Source of the DNA: Bacteroidia bacterium
GTDB taxonomy: Bacteria > Bacteroidota > Bacteroidia > J057
Length of the DNA: 64,000 nt
Assembly: GCA_022760475.1 (NCBI GenBank)
Contig: JALEFZ010000056.1
Span: forward strand, 1 to 64,000
Direction: 5' to 3'
Part shown: piece by piece, positions 18,060 to 27,000 of the stretch
How positions within the stretch are numbered: position 1 is the stretch's first letter
Layout: each line of letters begins with the position of its first letter
The notes under the pieces: generated by a model
Databases searched by the model: none
Told to the model about the DNA's origin: nothing
Seen by the model: only the letters and a program-made list of their open reading frames with translations
Program-made: the position numbers and the translations under genes

Positions 18060-19496
18060 TCACAAATACTCCAGACAACCATCATCCACACTCCCCCGCT
18101 TGATCAACCTCAAATCCTTCAAATAATTCTGATGGATCTTCCAGGGTTGCTCCTTGCCTTGTTTGGGTAGCAAGTGCTTTCCCCGCTGAATGTAGCCTGC
18201 GCTTAAGTCAATCAGATCCTCCTCTGCCCTGTCATGGGCTCCAATCCGCGGGACAACCATCTGCTTTCCTGCTTTATCCATCTGATTGATGACCCGCGTT
18301 ACATACACACAGTTCAAATCGCATTTGAGTGTCCAGGAAGCATTCGTGTAGCCTACTGCCACTGCAAAATTGGGAAAATTGCTGACCATCACCCCTCGGT
18401 AGGCATATTCGTCATTGATATTCAAGGCTTCACCATCCTTGTCAAGGCTCATTCCGCCAAATAATTGCAACTTCAGGCCTGTGGCAGCCACAACAATGTC
18501 TGCTTTCAGCCTTTTTCCCGATGCCAATTGAATCCCCTCGGGAATAAATTTCTCAATTTGGTCAGTTGTGATGTGTGCATTGCCCCCTTTGATGGCCTCA
18601 AACAAATTGTTGTCAGGCACCAGGCACAAACGCTGATCCCAAGGATCATAAGGCGGGTCAAAATCCTCTTGCTTATACTTTTCCTTCAATTCCTTTTGGG
18701 CTGCTTTCTGAAGGGATTTTCTGATGTAATCCGGCCATTTTTTTGACAACTGATACATCAACATGCTCAAAAGGATGTTTTTCCACCTGGCCAAGCCATG
18801 GGCCCATTGGGCTGGAAGCAGCTTTTTTGCCGTATTGGCGAAGCCATCTTCACTAGGTAGATTCATGATAAAAGTAGGCGTCCGCTGAAGCATCGTCACC
18901 CTGGATGCCTTTTGGGCCAATTCTGGCAGTAGGGTCACAGCCGTAGCTCCACTTCCAATGATCACTACCTCTTTATCTCGGTAATCCAAATCCTTGTCCC
19001 ATTTTTGAGGGTGAATAATAGGCCCCTCAAATACAGCTTCTTCAGGGAATTGGGGACGGTGTCCTTCCTCATAACTGTAATATCCGCTGCACATGAATAG
19101 GAAATTACATTCCATTTCCCTGTACTCCTCCCCTACCCTCACATCCAGCGTCCAACACTTCTTTGGACTAGACCAGGAAGCATGCACAACTTTGTGCTTA
19201 TATTTAATATGATCATCAATCCCAAAATGAGCTGCTGTTTCCTTGATGTAAGACAAAATTGCTGGGCCATCAGCAATCGCCTTTGGATCTCTCCATGGAT
19301 AAAATGAAAAGCCCAAGGTGTACATATCCGAATCCGAGCGTACACCAGGATATTTGAATAAATCCCAGGTGCCCCCCATAGACTCCCTCGCTTCCAAAAC
19401 GGCATACGATTTTCCAGGGCACTTGTCTTGCAAATGGTAGGCTGCTCCAATCCCCGATAGACCTGCACCCACAATTACCACATCATATTTTTCCAT
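18060..19496 (-). CDS. Flavin-containing / Baeyer-Villiger-type monooxygenase (EthA-like)
   Basis: A 478-residue FAD- and NADPH-dependent monooxygenase. The FAD Rossmann motif GAGLSG is at 10-15, followed by the family block GGTWDLFKYPGVRSDSDM. A Baeyer-Villiger-type fingerprint FEGPIIHPQKW lies between the two dinucleotide-binding motifs, and the NADPH motif is VVIIGSGATA. Length and motif order match the EthA group, which oxygenates ketones, sulfides or thioamides. The start is the ATG at 19496; the longer frame begins with a TTG. The gene stands alone on the minus strand between a convergent hairpin and a second hairpin at 19553. Substrate cannot be assigned. Confidence 0.85.
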   Translation of the reverse strand: MEKYDVVIVGAGLSGIGAAYHLQDKCPGKSYAVLEARESMGGTWDLFKYPGVRSDSDMYTLGFSFYPWRDPKAIADGPAILSYIKETAAHFGIDDHIKYKHKVVHASWSSPKKCWTLDVRVGEEYREMECNFLFMCSGYYSYEEGHRPQFPEEAVFEGPIIHPQKWDKDLDYRDKEVVIIGSGATAVTLLPELAQKASRVTMLQRTPTFIMNLPSEDGFANTAKKLLPAQWAHGLARWKNILLSMLMYQLSKKWPDYIRKSLQKAAQKELKEKYKQEDFDPPYDPWDQRLCLVPDNNLFEAIKGGNAHITTDQIEKFIPEGIQLASGKRLKADIVVAATGLKLQLFGGMSLDKDGEALNINDEYAYRGVMVSNFPNFAVAVGYTNASWTLKCDLNCVYVTRVINQMDKAGKQMVVPRIGAHDRAEEDLIDLSAGYIQRGKHLLPKQGKEQPWKIHQNYLKDLRLIKRGSVDDGCLEYL

Positions 19497-19544
19497 GAAT
19501 CCCAAGCTATATCCTATGAATTTATCTCAACATTCACAGAAAGC

Positions 19545-19577
19545 AAAAAAAAGCCGTTAAGGAATTGACCTTAACGG
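19545..19577 (-). terminator. Minus-strand terminator downstream of a gene remnant
   Basis: CCGTTAAGG (19554-19562) pairs with CCTTAACGG (19569-19577) around AATTGA, and eight A residues precede it on the plus strand, giving a T-run on the minus strand. It would end transcripts from the lipoprotein gene at 19712-20236, or from the gene whose possible remnant lies in between. Confidence 0.75.
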
Positions 19578-19596
19578 GCTCCACACAACTACTTTA

Positions 19597-19707
19597 TCAG
19601 TTACCACTTACTTGCTGAACTGCACTCATCCAATCTTCCATATGAAAAGCACTGACCAACTTCCCATTTTCAACAGCCCTGCGAGGATATAAATTAGATG
19701 CTTCATC
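19597..19707 (-). pseudogene. Possible 3' remnant of a lost gene
   Basis: Between the lipoprotein stop and the terminator there is an open minus-strand frame of 36 codons that reads like the C-terminus of a folded protein (segments LYPRRAVENGKLVSAF and MEDWMSAVQQVSGN, then TGA). It has no start codon at its upstream end, where a TAA is in frame, and the terminator follows 20 bp later as after a real gene. I do not recognise the family. A short genuine peptide starting at an internal Met, or chance, remain possible. Confidence 0.3.
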
Positions 19708-19711
19708 TTAT

Positions 19712-20236
19712 TTAATCCAATTCAATGGTAAAACTGCTCCCTGGATTGAAGCTGAAGCCTTCACCAATCACCACCACCAACTCCTTTTCAGAGATCACCT
19801 GCAAGGATACAGATGAATTACTTGAATTTCCTTCACTTACATTATGTCCATCTGCGAAAGTAAAATAATACCTGTCAAAGGTTCCGGCTTCAAGGGTGCG
19901 GTAGAAGTTTTTGTAAATGTCATTGTCAGCATCTGCGACCAGTTCAAATGAAATCTCTTTCTTTGACAAGTCTATGTCATAAAGCCCTTCTAGGTAATTA
20001 TCAAATTCAATCCCCTCTTCAATCGTGGAAGTTAATTCATAGGTACCCGCTGGAGCACCAAAGATGGTTTCAATGGGCAGTTCGGCACCGCCAGTTCCTC
20101 CTGCACTGGGATCAGCAGCTGTCTGAAGGGTGTTTCGCACAGATACATTGGTCTCAAGGCTAAGTGGAGATTGACACGAAGTCAGCAGACTAAGTACAAC
20201 AGCTATTGCCCCAGCCCAAAAATAAATTCTCTTCAT
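19712..20236 (-). CDS. Small lipoprotein of unknown function
   Basis: A 174-residue protein with a lipoprotein signal ending LLTSC (Cys21). After a low-complexity linker rich in Ala, Gly, Ser and Thr (32-55), the rest is acidic and beta-rich (IDLSKKEISFELVADADND, SVSLQVISEKELVVVIGEG). The YYFTFADGHN block is compact and may mark a domain, but no family is recognised. Bacteroidota lipoproteins of this type are usually on the periplasmic or outer face of the outer membrane. It stands alone between a 36-codon possible remnant downstream and an AraC-type gene upstream; 117 bp separate it from the latter. Confidence 0.75.
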   Translation of the reverse strand: MKRIYFWAGAIAVVLSLLTSCQSPLSLETNVSVRNTLQTAADPSAGGTGGAELPIETIFGAPAGTYELTSTIEEGIEFDNYLEGLYDIDLSKKEISFELVADADNDIYKNFYRTLEAGTFDRYYFTFADGHNVSEGNSSNSSVSLQVISEKELVVVIGEGFSFNPGSSFTIELD

Positions 20237-20353
20237 CGTTAGAAATTTTGGTTTTAAATACTTGGTGTAGAAGATCAGATCCTCTACAAATTATTTGAAA
20301 CAAATTTCCTTCTCGAAGCCTTAAATTCACTTATCAAATTCGATTAAGAATAG

Positions 20354-21214
20354 TCATTTTAAATTTTGAAGCCTGTAAGATTTTGGAGTCAGTCCAGTCA
20401 TCTCCCTAAAAAATCGGTTAAAATTCGAAGGCTCTGAAAAACCTAATTCAAAAGCAATTTCCGATAGGTTCTTTTTGGTAAACAATAATTCCTTCTTGAC
20501 CTCGATCAAAAGCCTCTCTTTGATTATTTCAGAACAACTTTTACCAAAATAAGACTTGAGAAGTTTGTTCAAGTGAGATTGGCTGACCTCAAGCATTTGG
20601 GCATACTCAGAAACACGTTGCTTGCTCTTTAGGTTCTGTTCAAGTAACCTTCGGAATTTTAATATCAACGTATCCTCATAAAAATCGCCTTTAATGTCGA
20701 AATTCCTTTCATAAAGCCTGTTTATATGAATCAATAACAGGTATAGCAATGCCCTCAGTAGATGGTTGCTATCGGCCTTCAGGCTTTTTATTTCCAGGCG
20801 AATTTCATTCAAACTAGCCATAAAACGCGCTAAATCGCCTGTTTCGGCCGATACATAGGAAGGAGAACTGGTATTGTAAAAGTAATGGAACCTGTAGAGG
20901 AAAAGAGCGTCATTAAAGAAGGTAGAGATGAATTCCTCTTCAAAAATCAAATAAATCCCGTCAAAGTTTTTGTCCATTTCTACCCACTGCCTCCACTTAT
21001 TGGGAGGGAGAAGTAAAATTGTCCCAGCTTTTACCTCAATTTGCTCATCATTCAAAGCAAACTTGCCCTGACCTGCGGTGACAAAAATGATTTCATAAAA
21101 AGTAATCAAAAAGGGTTTCGTAGGTCCCTTTAGCATCAATGTTTTGCTCTTTTCAAAGCAGTCAATCAGGAGTTCGGTTTGGTATTTATCTCTATAAAAC
21201 TGGTATTTCTGCAT
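20354..21214 (-). CDS. AraC-family regulator with cupin-like N-terminus
   Basis: A 286-residue transcription factor. Residues ~30-100 have a cupin-like pattern (FVTAGQGKFALNDEQIEVKAG then LLLPPNKW), the usual ligand-binding fold of this class. Residues ~185-283 form the two AraC helix-turn-helix motifs, with LSEIAFELGFSEPSNFNRFF in the second. Its ATG directly follows the TAA of the upstream secreted-protein gene (21215-21805), so the two are translationally coupled, which hints that the secreted protein and the regulator belong to one response. The inducer is unknown. Confidence 0.85.
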   Translation of the reverse strand: MQKYQFYRDKYQTELLIDCFEKSKTLMLKGPTKPFLITFYEIIFVTAGQGKFALNDEQIEVKAGTILLLPPNKWRQWVEMDKNFDGIYLIFEEEFISTFFNDALFLYRFHYFYNTSSPSYVSAETGDLARFMASLNEIRLEIKSLKADSNHLLRALLYLLLIHINRLYERNFDIKGDFYEDTLILKFRRLLEQNLKSKQRVSEYAQMLEVSQSHLNKLLKSYFGKSCSEIIKERLLIEVKKELLFTKKNLSEIAFELGFSEPSNFNRFFREMTGLTPKSYRLQNLK

Positions 21215-21805
21215 TTAATCCCCTCCCCTCTTTTCATTTTCCTTATAAACTATACTGAGACTCGGTACACCATCCACCTGTTTCAGTTTCAGCCATCCTT
21301 GCCCCTCAATGAATACTTCTACCTCATCAAAGTTGATGTTGACACTTCGTCCCAATGGAGGCCATTCTTTTTGCCAATGGTCGAAGATTATCCTTTCAAT
21401 CCTCTCTGTTGTCAAGACAAGATCATCCAAGTTTTTTACGTCAACTTTACTTGAACGTGGACTACCCAAAGGCCCCATGTAGTACCTCATATAAAAATGC
21501 CCCCTTACACTGTCTAACAACTGCTCTTTCCTGAATTTCCAGAATTTTACGCTGACAGTATCTTCTTGGTCAATAACCAATGTCCTACTCACAAAAGAAG
21601 ATGACTTCCATTTGATGCCTTCGAACTTTAACTTTTTTCTTCCTTGCCGCACATAGACCATGGTTTCTATCTCACCATTGTAAAGGGTTTGGATCTCCAT
21701 TAAAACTTTTCGGAGGGCAATTTGATGATAAATTTTAGAGGACTGACCCATGAGAAGAAAAGGAAAGCCAACAAATAAAGCGGTCAGGTATAGGAATGTC
21801 CTCAT
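21215..21805 (-). CDS. Exported protein of unknown function coupled to an AraC-type gene
   Basis: A 196-residue protein with an N-terminal signal peptide (about 20 residues, ending LLMGQ). The mature part is basic and beta-rich, with KLKFEGIKWKSSSF, GHFYMRYYMGPLG and a C-terminal block FDEVEVFIEGQGWLKLKQVDG. It resembles small periplasmic or outer-membrane-associated proteins of Bacteroidota, possibly of a GLPGLI/DUF3108-like beta fold, but I cannot assign a family. The stop overlaps nothing but abuts the start of the AraC gene (TAAATG), so they form a two-gene unit. Confidence 0.72.
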   Translation of the reverse strand: MRTFLYLTALFVGFPFLLMGQSSKIYHQIALRKVLMEIQTLYNGEIETMVYVRQGRKKLKFEGIKWKSSSFVSRTLVIDQEDTVSVKFWKFRKEQLLDSVRGHFYMRYYMGPLGSPRSSKVDVKNLDDLVLTTERIERIIFDHWQKEWPPLGRSVNINFDEVEVFIEGQGWLKLKQVDGVPSLSIVYKENEKRGGD

Positions 21806-21876
21806 GAAAACTCGGTTTCTTCAAACCAAAGAAGCAAAATTTTCAGGTTTTTCCCTTGAACTTTTTCTAGCTGTTT

Positions 21877-22716
21877 TTAGCCGCGCTGGCGCATTACCTG
21901 CTGCAGTTCTTCAAACTTTTCCTGGAAAAGTTCCAGCATTTCTTGGTTTTCTTGTCTTTTATAAGAATTGATGTAGTTACGGAATACCCTATATACAATT
22001 TCAATGGTTGAAGATGGTCCTACGTGCAAGGGCTGGGTTCGTTGGGACATCAATCGCTGGATATATAATATGGTCTGTCTGGGTATTTGCGTACCTTGGT
22101 TGAAGGGGTCATAGACGCGAAAATCATTTTCGAATTCTTGATAAATCAAAAAGTGTCCGGGCATATTAAACCCATAAAGGGGCAACTCAAGTCTTCTTCC
22201 CATGAAGACAGCAATCATGCTAAGGCTAATCTGAAGGCCTTTTTTATTTTGAATTACCTGGACAAGGTTGCTATTCCTTGGATGGTAAAATTGATCTTCT
22301 GGTTGAGAAAAGCCTTCTTCTTCAAACAAAAATTTAAAGAGTTCCTTTACATGATTGGGTCTTTGCTGGGCTATAAACTTCTTTGCCAAGCCATCCAGCA
22401 ATTCTTTCAGGGACTTATCATGAGGTTCCAATGTCAAATAGCCCAACCACTCAAGTGCTTCTTCCTGCGCCTTCCTGGGGTCAGACTCATTAACCCAATT
22501 ATAGGGGTCGTCCTGAAACCGCTCTAATTGAAATTCTTTGAAAACTTCAAGCAAGGCATCCCTACTCGTAGAATCCACTTCATCCAATAAGGGTTTGAGG
22601 GAAGATTGGCCTTTTTCCCACAAACCTTTGAGTTCACTTCTCACCTGTCTCCTTACGTAAGGAGTCTCATCATCCAGCAAGTGAATTAAATACGGAATGT
22701 CTGCTATTTTTGCCAT
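21877..22716 (-). CDS. SirB1-like transglutaminase-fold protein with N-terminal HEAT-like repeats
   Basis: A 279-residue cytoplasmic protein. Residues 1-60 resemble a HEAT-type helical pair (IPYLIHLLDDETPYVRRQVRSEL starts one). The central part matches the SirB1/transglutaminase-like family: YHPRNSNLVQVIQNKKGLQISLSM and LPLYGFNMPGHFLIY, then VYDPFNQG. Members are non-enzymatic or of unknown activity in most bacteria. No catalytic Cys is apparent at the usual transglutaminase position, which agrees with a degenerate fold. The C-terminal 40 residues are a charged helix. It is in the same direction as its neighbours but separated by 71 and 139 bp. Role unknown. Confidence 0.78.
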   Translation of the reverse strand: MAKIADIPYLIHLLDDETPYVRRQVRSELKGLWEKGQSSLKPLLDEVDSTSRDALLEVFKEFQLERFQDDPYNWVNESDPRKAQEEALEWLGYLTLEPHDKSLKELLDGLAKKFIAQQRPNHVKELFKFLFEEEGFSQPEDQFYHPRNSNLVQVIQNKKGLQISLSMIAVFMGRRLELPLYGFNMPGHFLIYQEFENDFRVYDPFNQGTQIPRQTILYIQRLMSQRTQPLHVGPSSTIEIVYRVFRNYINSYKRQENQEMLELFQEKFEELQQVMRQRG

Positions 22717-22855
22717 AATAAACAGAGAACCATATTGCTTTCTGCTTGGTTTGGCATTTTAAATTATTAGCATATATAGATAATGTATTTACCATGTTTA
22801 ATTTGTCCTGGATAGATACCAAAGGATATATGGGTTTCCACTCAATCTCAGTAGC

Positions 22856-23848
22856 CTAGAGCTTCATAATTCCCTTCAATTCTTTCTCACTTACTTTAAG
22901 CAAACCATTTGGAACCAACCTGGGAGTCAGCGTCTTCCAGTCTTTATTCATAGCAAAGACCTTCTTCAACATGGCCTTCCCTTCATCCATTTTGCCCATA
23001 TTGATGAGGGAAACAGCATGCCAGAATTTCATTTCTTCATTCTGTGGAAACATTTTTTCTGCAGCACCATATTCCTCCAGCGCCTTTTCGTTATCTCCAT
23101 GCTCGACTGCCAAATCTCCCTGATTCATGTGTTCATATGCCCTATGCACCTTCAACAAACGCTTCAGTTCCTTTACAGGTGTTGCGTGATCCTCTACCCT
23201 CAGGTCTACCAATCGGTCATTCCAGACTTGCCCGCTTGACTGGGGCCTTACTACCAATATAGCAGCCGACTGCTTACCACGTATGTCTCCACCTGCTTTT
23301 TGTGCTGCTTCAAGTGCTGCGACCAGCCTCTCAGCCAAAGGACCTTGAGTAGACTCATAAGCCTCTGCCATGGCAGGCCACACCTTGTCATTGGCCATGA
23401 GATTGGCCTGTACTGAGTATGCTGTACCTTGTTTATGCCCTGCAGGCTGGATACACATACTTCCCGTATGCGTTGCAACATTCCCTTTAGCGTCCAGAAT
23501 GGCAAGTTGGCGTACATCTCTCCCAGGATCTGCCTGAATCAAGGCGTCCAAAACCTGTTGGGCAGTAAGTCCCGTCCTCAGCAAGGCAAGGCCTTGAGGT
23601 CCAAAAGCAGGATTGACAAATGATTGGGTAGCAATTACACCAACCCCAGCCTCACCCCAACTAACCAAAGCACCTACAGAAAACCAGTGAGACTGAACAG
23701 CTACTCCCATTTCGCCAGTCGCAGTATCCATGGCTACAATGGAATAGGTATGCGCCAAGGGTTCTTTTCCATAAGGAGCCTGCGCAAAGGAATAATCAAC
23801 CGTAGCCAAGCACAAGATCATCAGTAGTACAGCGGTAAAAAATTTCAT
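22856..23848 (-). CDS. Secreted DUF1028 protein with TPR-like C-terminus
   Basis: A 330-residue protein with a signal peptide (residues 1-22, ending SFAQ). Residues 32-225 match DUF1028, an Ntn-hydrolase-like fold: HTYSIVAMDTATGEMGVAVQ, then GVGVIATQSFVNPAFGPQGL, and QLAILDAKGNVATHTGS. Residues ~235-310 form a tetratricopeptide-type region (AYEHMNQGDLAVEHGDNEKA; FWHAVSLINMGKMDEGKAM). Family members are thought to be amidohydrolase-like but no substrate is established. The ORF stands alone between the SirB1-like gene and tRNA-His. Confidence 0.87.
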   Translation of the reverse strand: MKFFTAVLLMILCLATVDYSFAQAPYGKEPLAHTYSIVAMDTATGEMGVAVQSHWFSVGALVSWGEAGVGVIATQSFVNPAFGPQGLALLRTGLTAQQVLDALIQADPGRDVRQLAILDAKGNVATHTGSMCIQPAGHKQGTAYSVQANLMANDKVWPAMAEAYESTQGPLAERLVAALEAAQKAGGDIRGKQSAAILVVRPQSSGQVWNDRLVDLRVEDHATPVKELKRLLKVHRAYEHMNQGDLAVEHGDNEKALEEYGAAEKMFPQNEEMKFWHAVSLINMGKMDEGKAMLKKVFAMNKDWKTLTPRLVPNGLLKVSEKELKGIMKL

Positions 23849-23905
23849 TCTAATCAGTTTCTGGTTCGTATTTCTTTGAATATAGCGGAAAAATCAGCCT
23901 ACAAA

Positions 23906-23935
23906 AAAAGTCCAACGACAATTCGCTGGACTTTT
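23906..23935 (-). terminator. Terminator of the tRNA-His gene
   Basis: AAAAGTCCA (23906-23914) and TGGACTTTT (23927-23935) form a 9-bp stem. On the minus strand it follows the tRNA 3' end by 5 bp and ends in a run of T residues. Confidence 0.75.
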
Positions 23936-23940
23936 GGATG

Positions 23941-24014
23941 GGTGACCAATGGGAATCGAACCCACGACCCCCAGAACCACAATCTGGTGCTCTAACCAAC
24001 TGAGCTATGGCCAC
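23941..24014 (-). tRNA. tRNA-His (anticodon GTG)
   Basis: On the minus strand the sequence folds as a full cloverleaf: acceptor GTGGCCA / TGGTCAC (one G-T pair), D-arm region TAGCTCAGTTGGTTAGAG, anticodon stem CCAGA / TCTGG with loop TTGTGGT, and T-arm containing GGTTCGATTC. The anticodon is GTG. The base before the acceptor 5' end is G (24015) and the discriminator is C, as expected for the extra G-1:C73 pair of tRNA-His. A 3' CCA does not appear to be encoded. Confidence 0.95.
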
Positions 24015-24081
24015 CATTTATGAATGGACTGCAAATATAATACAATATTTTTATGTTGATCAACTGTATTTTAAAATATTT

Positions 24082-27000
24082 TTACCTGATCAAAGTAACC
24101 GTTCCCGTCCTCGAAAACTGAGTCCCATCAAAACCATTTCCAGTGATCACGTAGACATATACACCTTCCTGCACAGGCTGTCCCCTGAAGGTTCCATCCC
24201 AATATTGTCTCCAGTCAAAGGTATGGTATACACGCTGTCCCCACCTGTTAAAGATGCTCACCTCTGCATTTTCTACCCTAGGCAAATAAATGGTAAATAC
24301 ATCATTTACGTCAGGTCCTTCATTATTGGGAGTAAAGGCATTTGGAATAAATACCCTGGGTGGTAATAAAACACAAGCTTCATTGGATACCGCTTCAGCT
24401 TGATTGCCCTGAATCTCAGTTGCCACCACTCGGTAACAATACTGGAATTGATTCGGGAAATCACTCAATAGATCCTCAAAGTTGGTTTGGTCAGCAGGGA
24501 GGAAGTCTTGAACTTCTACAAAATCTCCCAATACCTCATCAAATATTTCTACCCGGTAACTCTGAACACCCAATTCCCATTCTTCATAAGCAGACCAGTT
24601 CAAAACAGGGGTCGTACCTTCCAAAGTAGCATTAAGGAGAATACTCTTTCCAAGGTTACCATAATTTGCTGTATCTCCACACTGGTCAATTACTTGTACC
24701 CTATAGTAGTAAGAGAAATCATCTACCGCTACATTTTCATCGTCCAGGCTTGTCGTACCAATGTTAAAGGTATTCAGAATGCTGTAAGAGTTTCCGTCAA
24801 GCGATTTTTCCAATACATATTCCTGAGGCAGGTATCCGGTATAGTCAAGCCAACTTAGCCTGACAAAGGAGTCTTCTACCACGGTGGCAGTGATCACATC
24901 TGAAACCTCTGTCGGAGGCAAGTGTATAGGCGCTTCGCCATCCAAATCACTGAAAGATCTTTGATTGATGTTGCCAACTCCAACTGCCCTAACACGATAG
25001 CTGATAGAATCATAACAGAAGGTTTCAAGATCTGTATATGTCAATGTGTTGCCATCAACCTGCCCAATCTGCTGAAGGCTGCCGGGTAGGTAGTCATTCG
25101 CTCTGTAAATCTCATAAGTGGCAACTGGGAAGCCAACGTAGTCAGTCCAGTCCAAGACCAATCCATCGATGATTGGGGTTACTTCCAGATCAATGGTACA
25201 ATGCTCAAGGGTCAGGTTGACATCTGATTCTTGAAGGCAGCTATTAATCACCGTAACCTTATAACAAATAGAACCTGATTCGGGATCTAGTCCTGGAGTC
25301 ATATCCACAAATCTTGTATTGATCTGGTCTGTAGTCCTGCCTACTTCTACTGGCACACTGTCATCAATCCTGTAGACTACATACTCCACAAAGTCAGAAC
25401 CTGGATAAGAGTCCCAATTGACCTCCACAGTGCTGGCAGACTCTACCGTAACATTTTGAAGCACGATAGGATCTGGCACAATGCGTTGCTGGATGCTCAC
25501 AGGAAGTGGCGCTGATGTTGCAGGACAGGACAATGAGTCGGTTACAGACAAAATCATCACATACTCTCCTGGATCATCAAATTGAAGTACCAATGAATCT
25601 TCAGGTGCATTTGTTACAATACAAGTTGTATCATTGGTATTTATGTCTACCAGACACCATTCGTAGGTCTCCAGAGGCCTTCTTGAAACGGTAGAGTCTG
25701 AGAAGAAAGTAATGCTTATTGGGTTACATCCTTCTGTTTGGCTGGCTGTAACTACCGGCTGTGGCCTGAACAAGTCTATATAGTCCACCTTGGTCAATGT
25801 ATCTGAACAACCCAGGTTGTCAGAGATGATTAAGGTTACAGAAAACAGCCCATCGTCCACATAAGTGTGGCTCACAGGAGGTGAAACCCCTCTCAAAGTG
25901 TCAGAACCATCACCGAATATCCAGATCCATGCCGAAGGAGGCACAGCTCCAAAACTTGAATCCGTAAAGGAAATATTGATTGGCGCACAACCAGTTGTAT
26001 CAGAGGCAAAAAACTCAGGAACAGCCCCTTCGAATACATTAACGGTAGTCGTGGCCGTATCCGAACAACCAAATTGGTCTTCAATGACAAGGGTTACATC
26101 ATAAATTGTGTCCCCAACATAGGTATAGACAGGATTCTGCAGAAGGGAAGAATCACCATTCCCAAAATCCCAATTCCAATTTACCAAGTTCCCATTACCA
26201 GGAATTGAAGCATCCATGAATGGCACTGCCAATGGTGAGCATCCCGTCGTATCCTGAGGGAATATAGCTGCTTGTGGTCTTCTGTAAACCAATGCACTGT
26301 CCTGGATATTTGGGGTAAATGTACAGCCCTGGTCATCTGTCAATACAATTTGAGGGAAGTATTGCCCAGAATCTGTATAGACATGACAAACCACAATGGT
26401 ATCAATAAATCCAGTCAGGGTAGAGGTATCAAAGACCTGAGTTCCTCCATCGCCAAACAAGATTACTGCTTGTGCAGCTCCAAAAACCTCAGCAGTAATA
26501 CAGACCGTATCCCCTTCACATACAGCATCAGGAAATACTTCATAGGTACCGGAAGGCCCGGCTACTAGAATATAATCTTCTTTCAAAAGTGTATCCCTAC
26601 AACCATCTTCATGCGTTCCAATAGCCAGGACGTCGTAAAGTCCAGGAACCTGGAAGAAGGCACCCACCTGAGGACTATCTACTCCCAGGGCGAAGCCCGC
26701 TCCGTCAAAAAACCAGTCCCACAATACAGGAGTACCGATGGAAGTGTCAAACAACTGTACAGAAAGTGGTGGACATAAGGCCAATGTATCTGACGCAAAA
26801 AACCTGATGTCAAAGGGTTCTATGAAAATATAGTTGGGTCTGACAATTGTATCCGAACATCCATTGATATCGGTCGCAATCAATGAAACATCAAAAAAGT
26901 TACCGTTGATAGAATCTGGTCCAAAATAAGTATTGGTAGGAGTGATAAGGTTAGAAGTATCCCCATCACCGAAATCCCATAGGTAACTATTTCCTATTCC

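Noticed and set aside
23941-24014. tRNA-His as an integration site of a genomic island
   Set aside because: No integrase gene and no repeated tRNA 3' end were seen within the flanking DNA.
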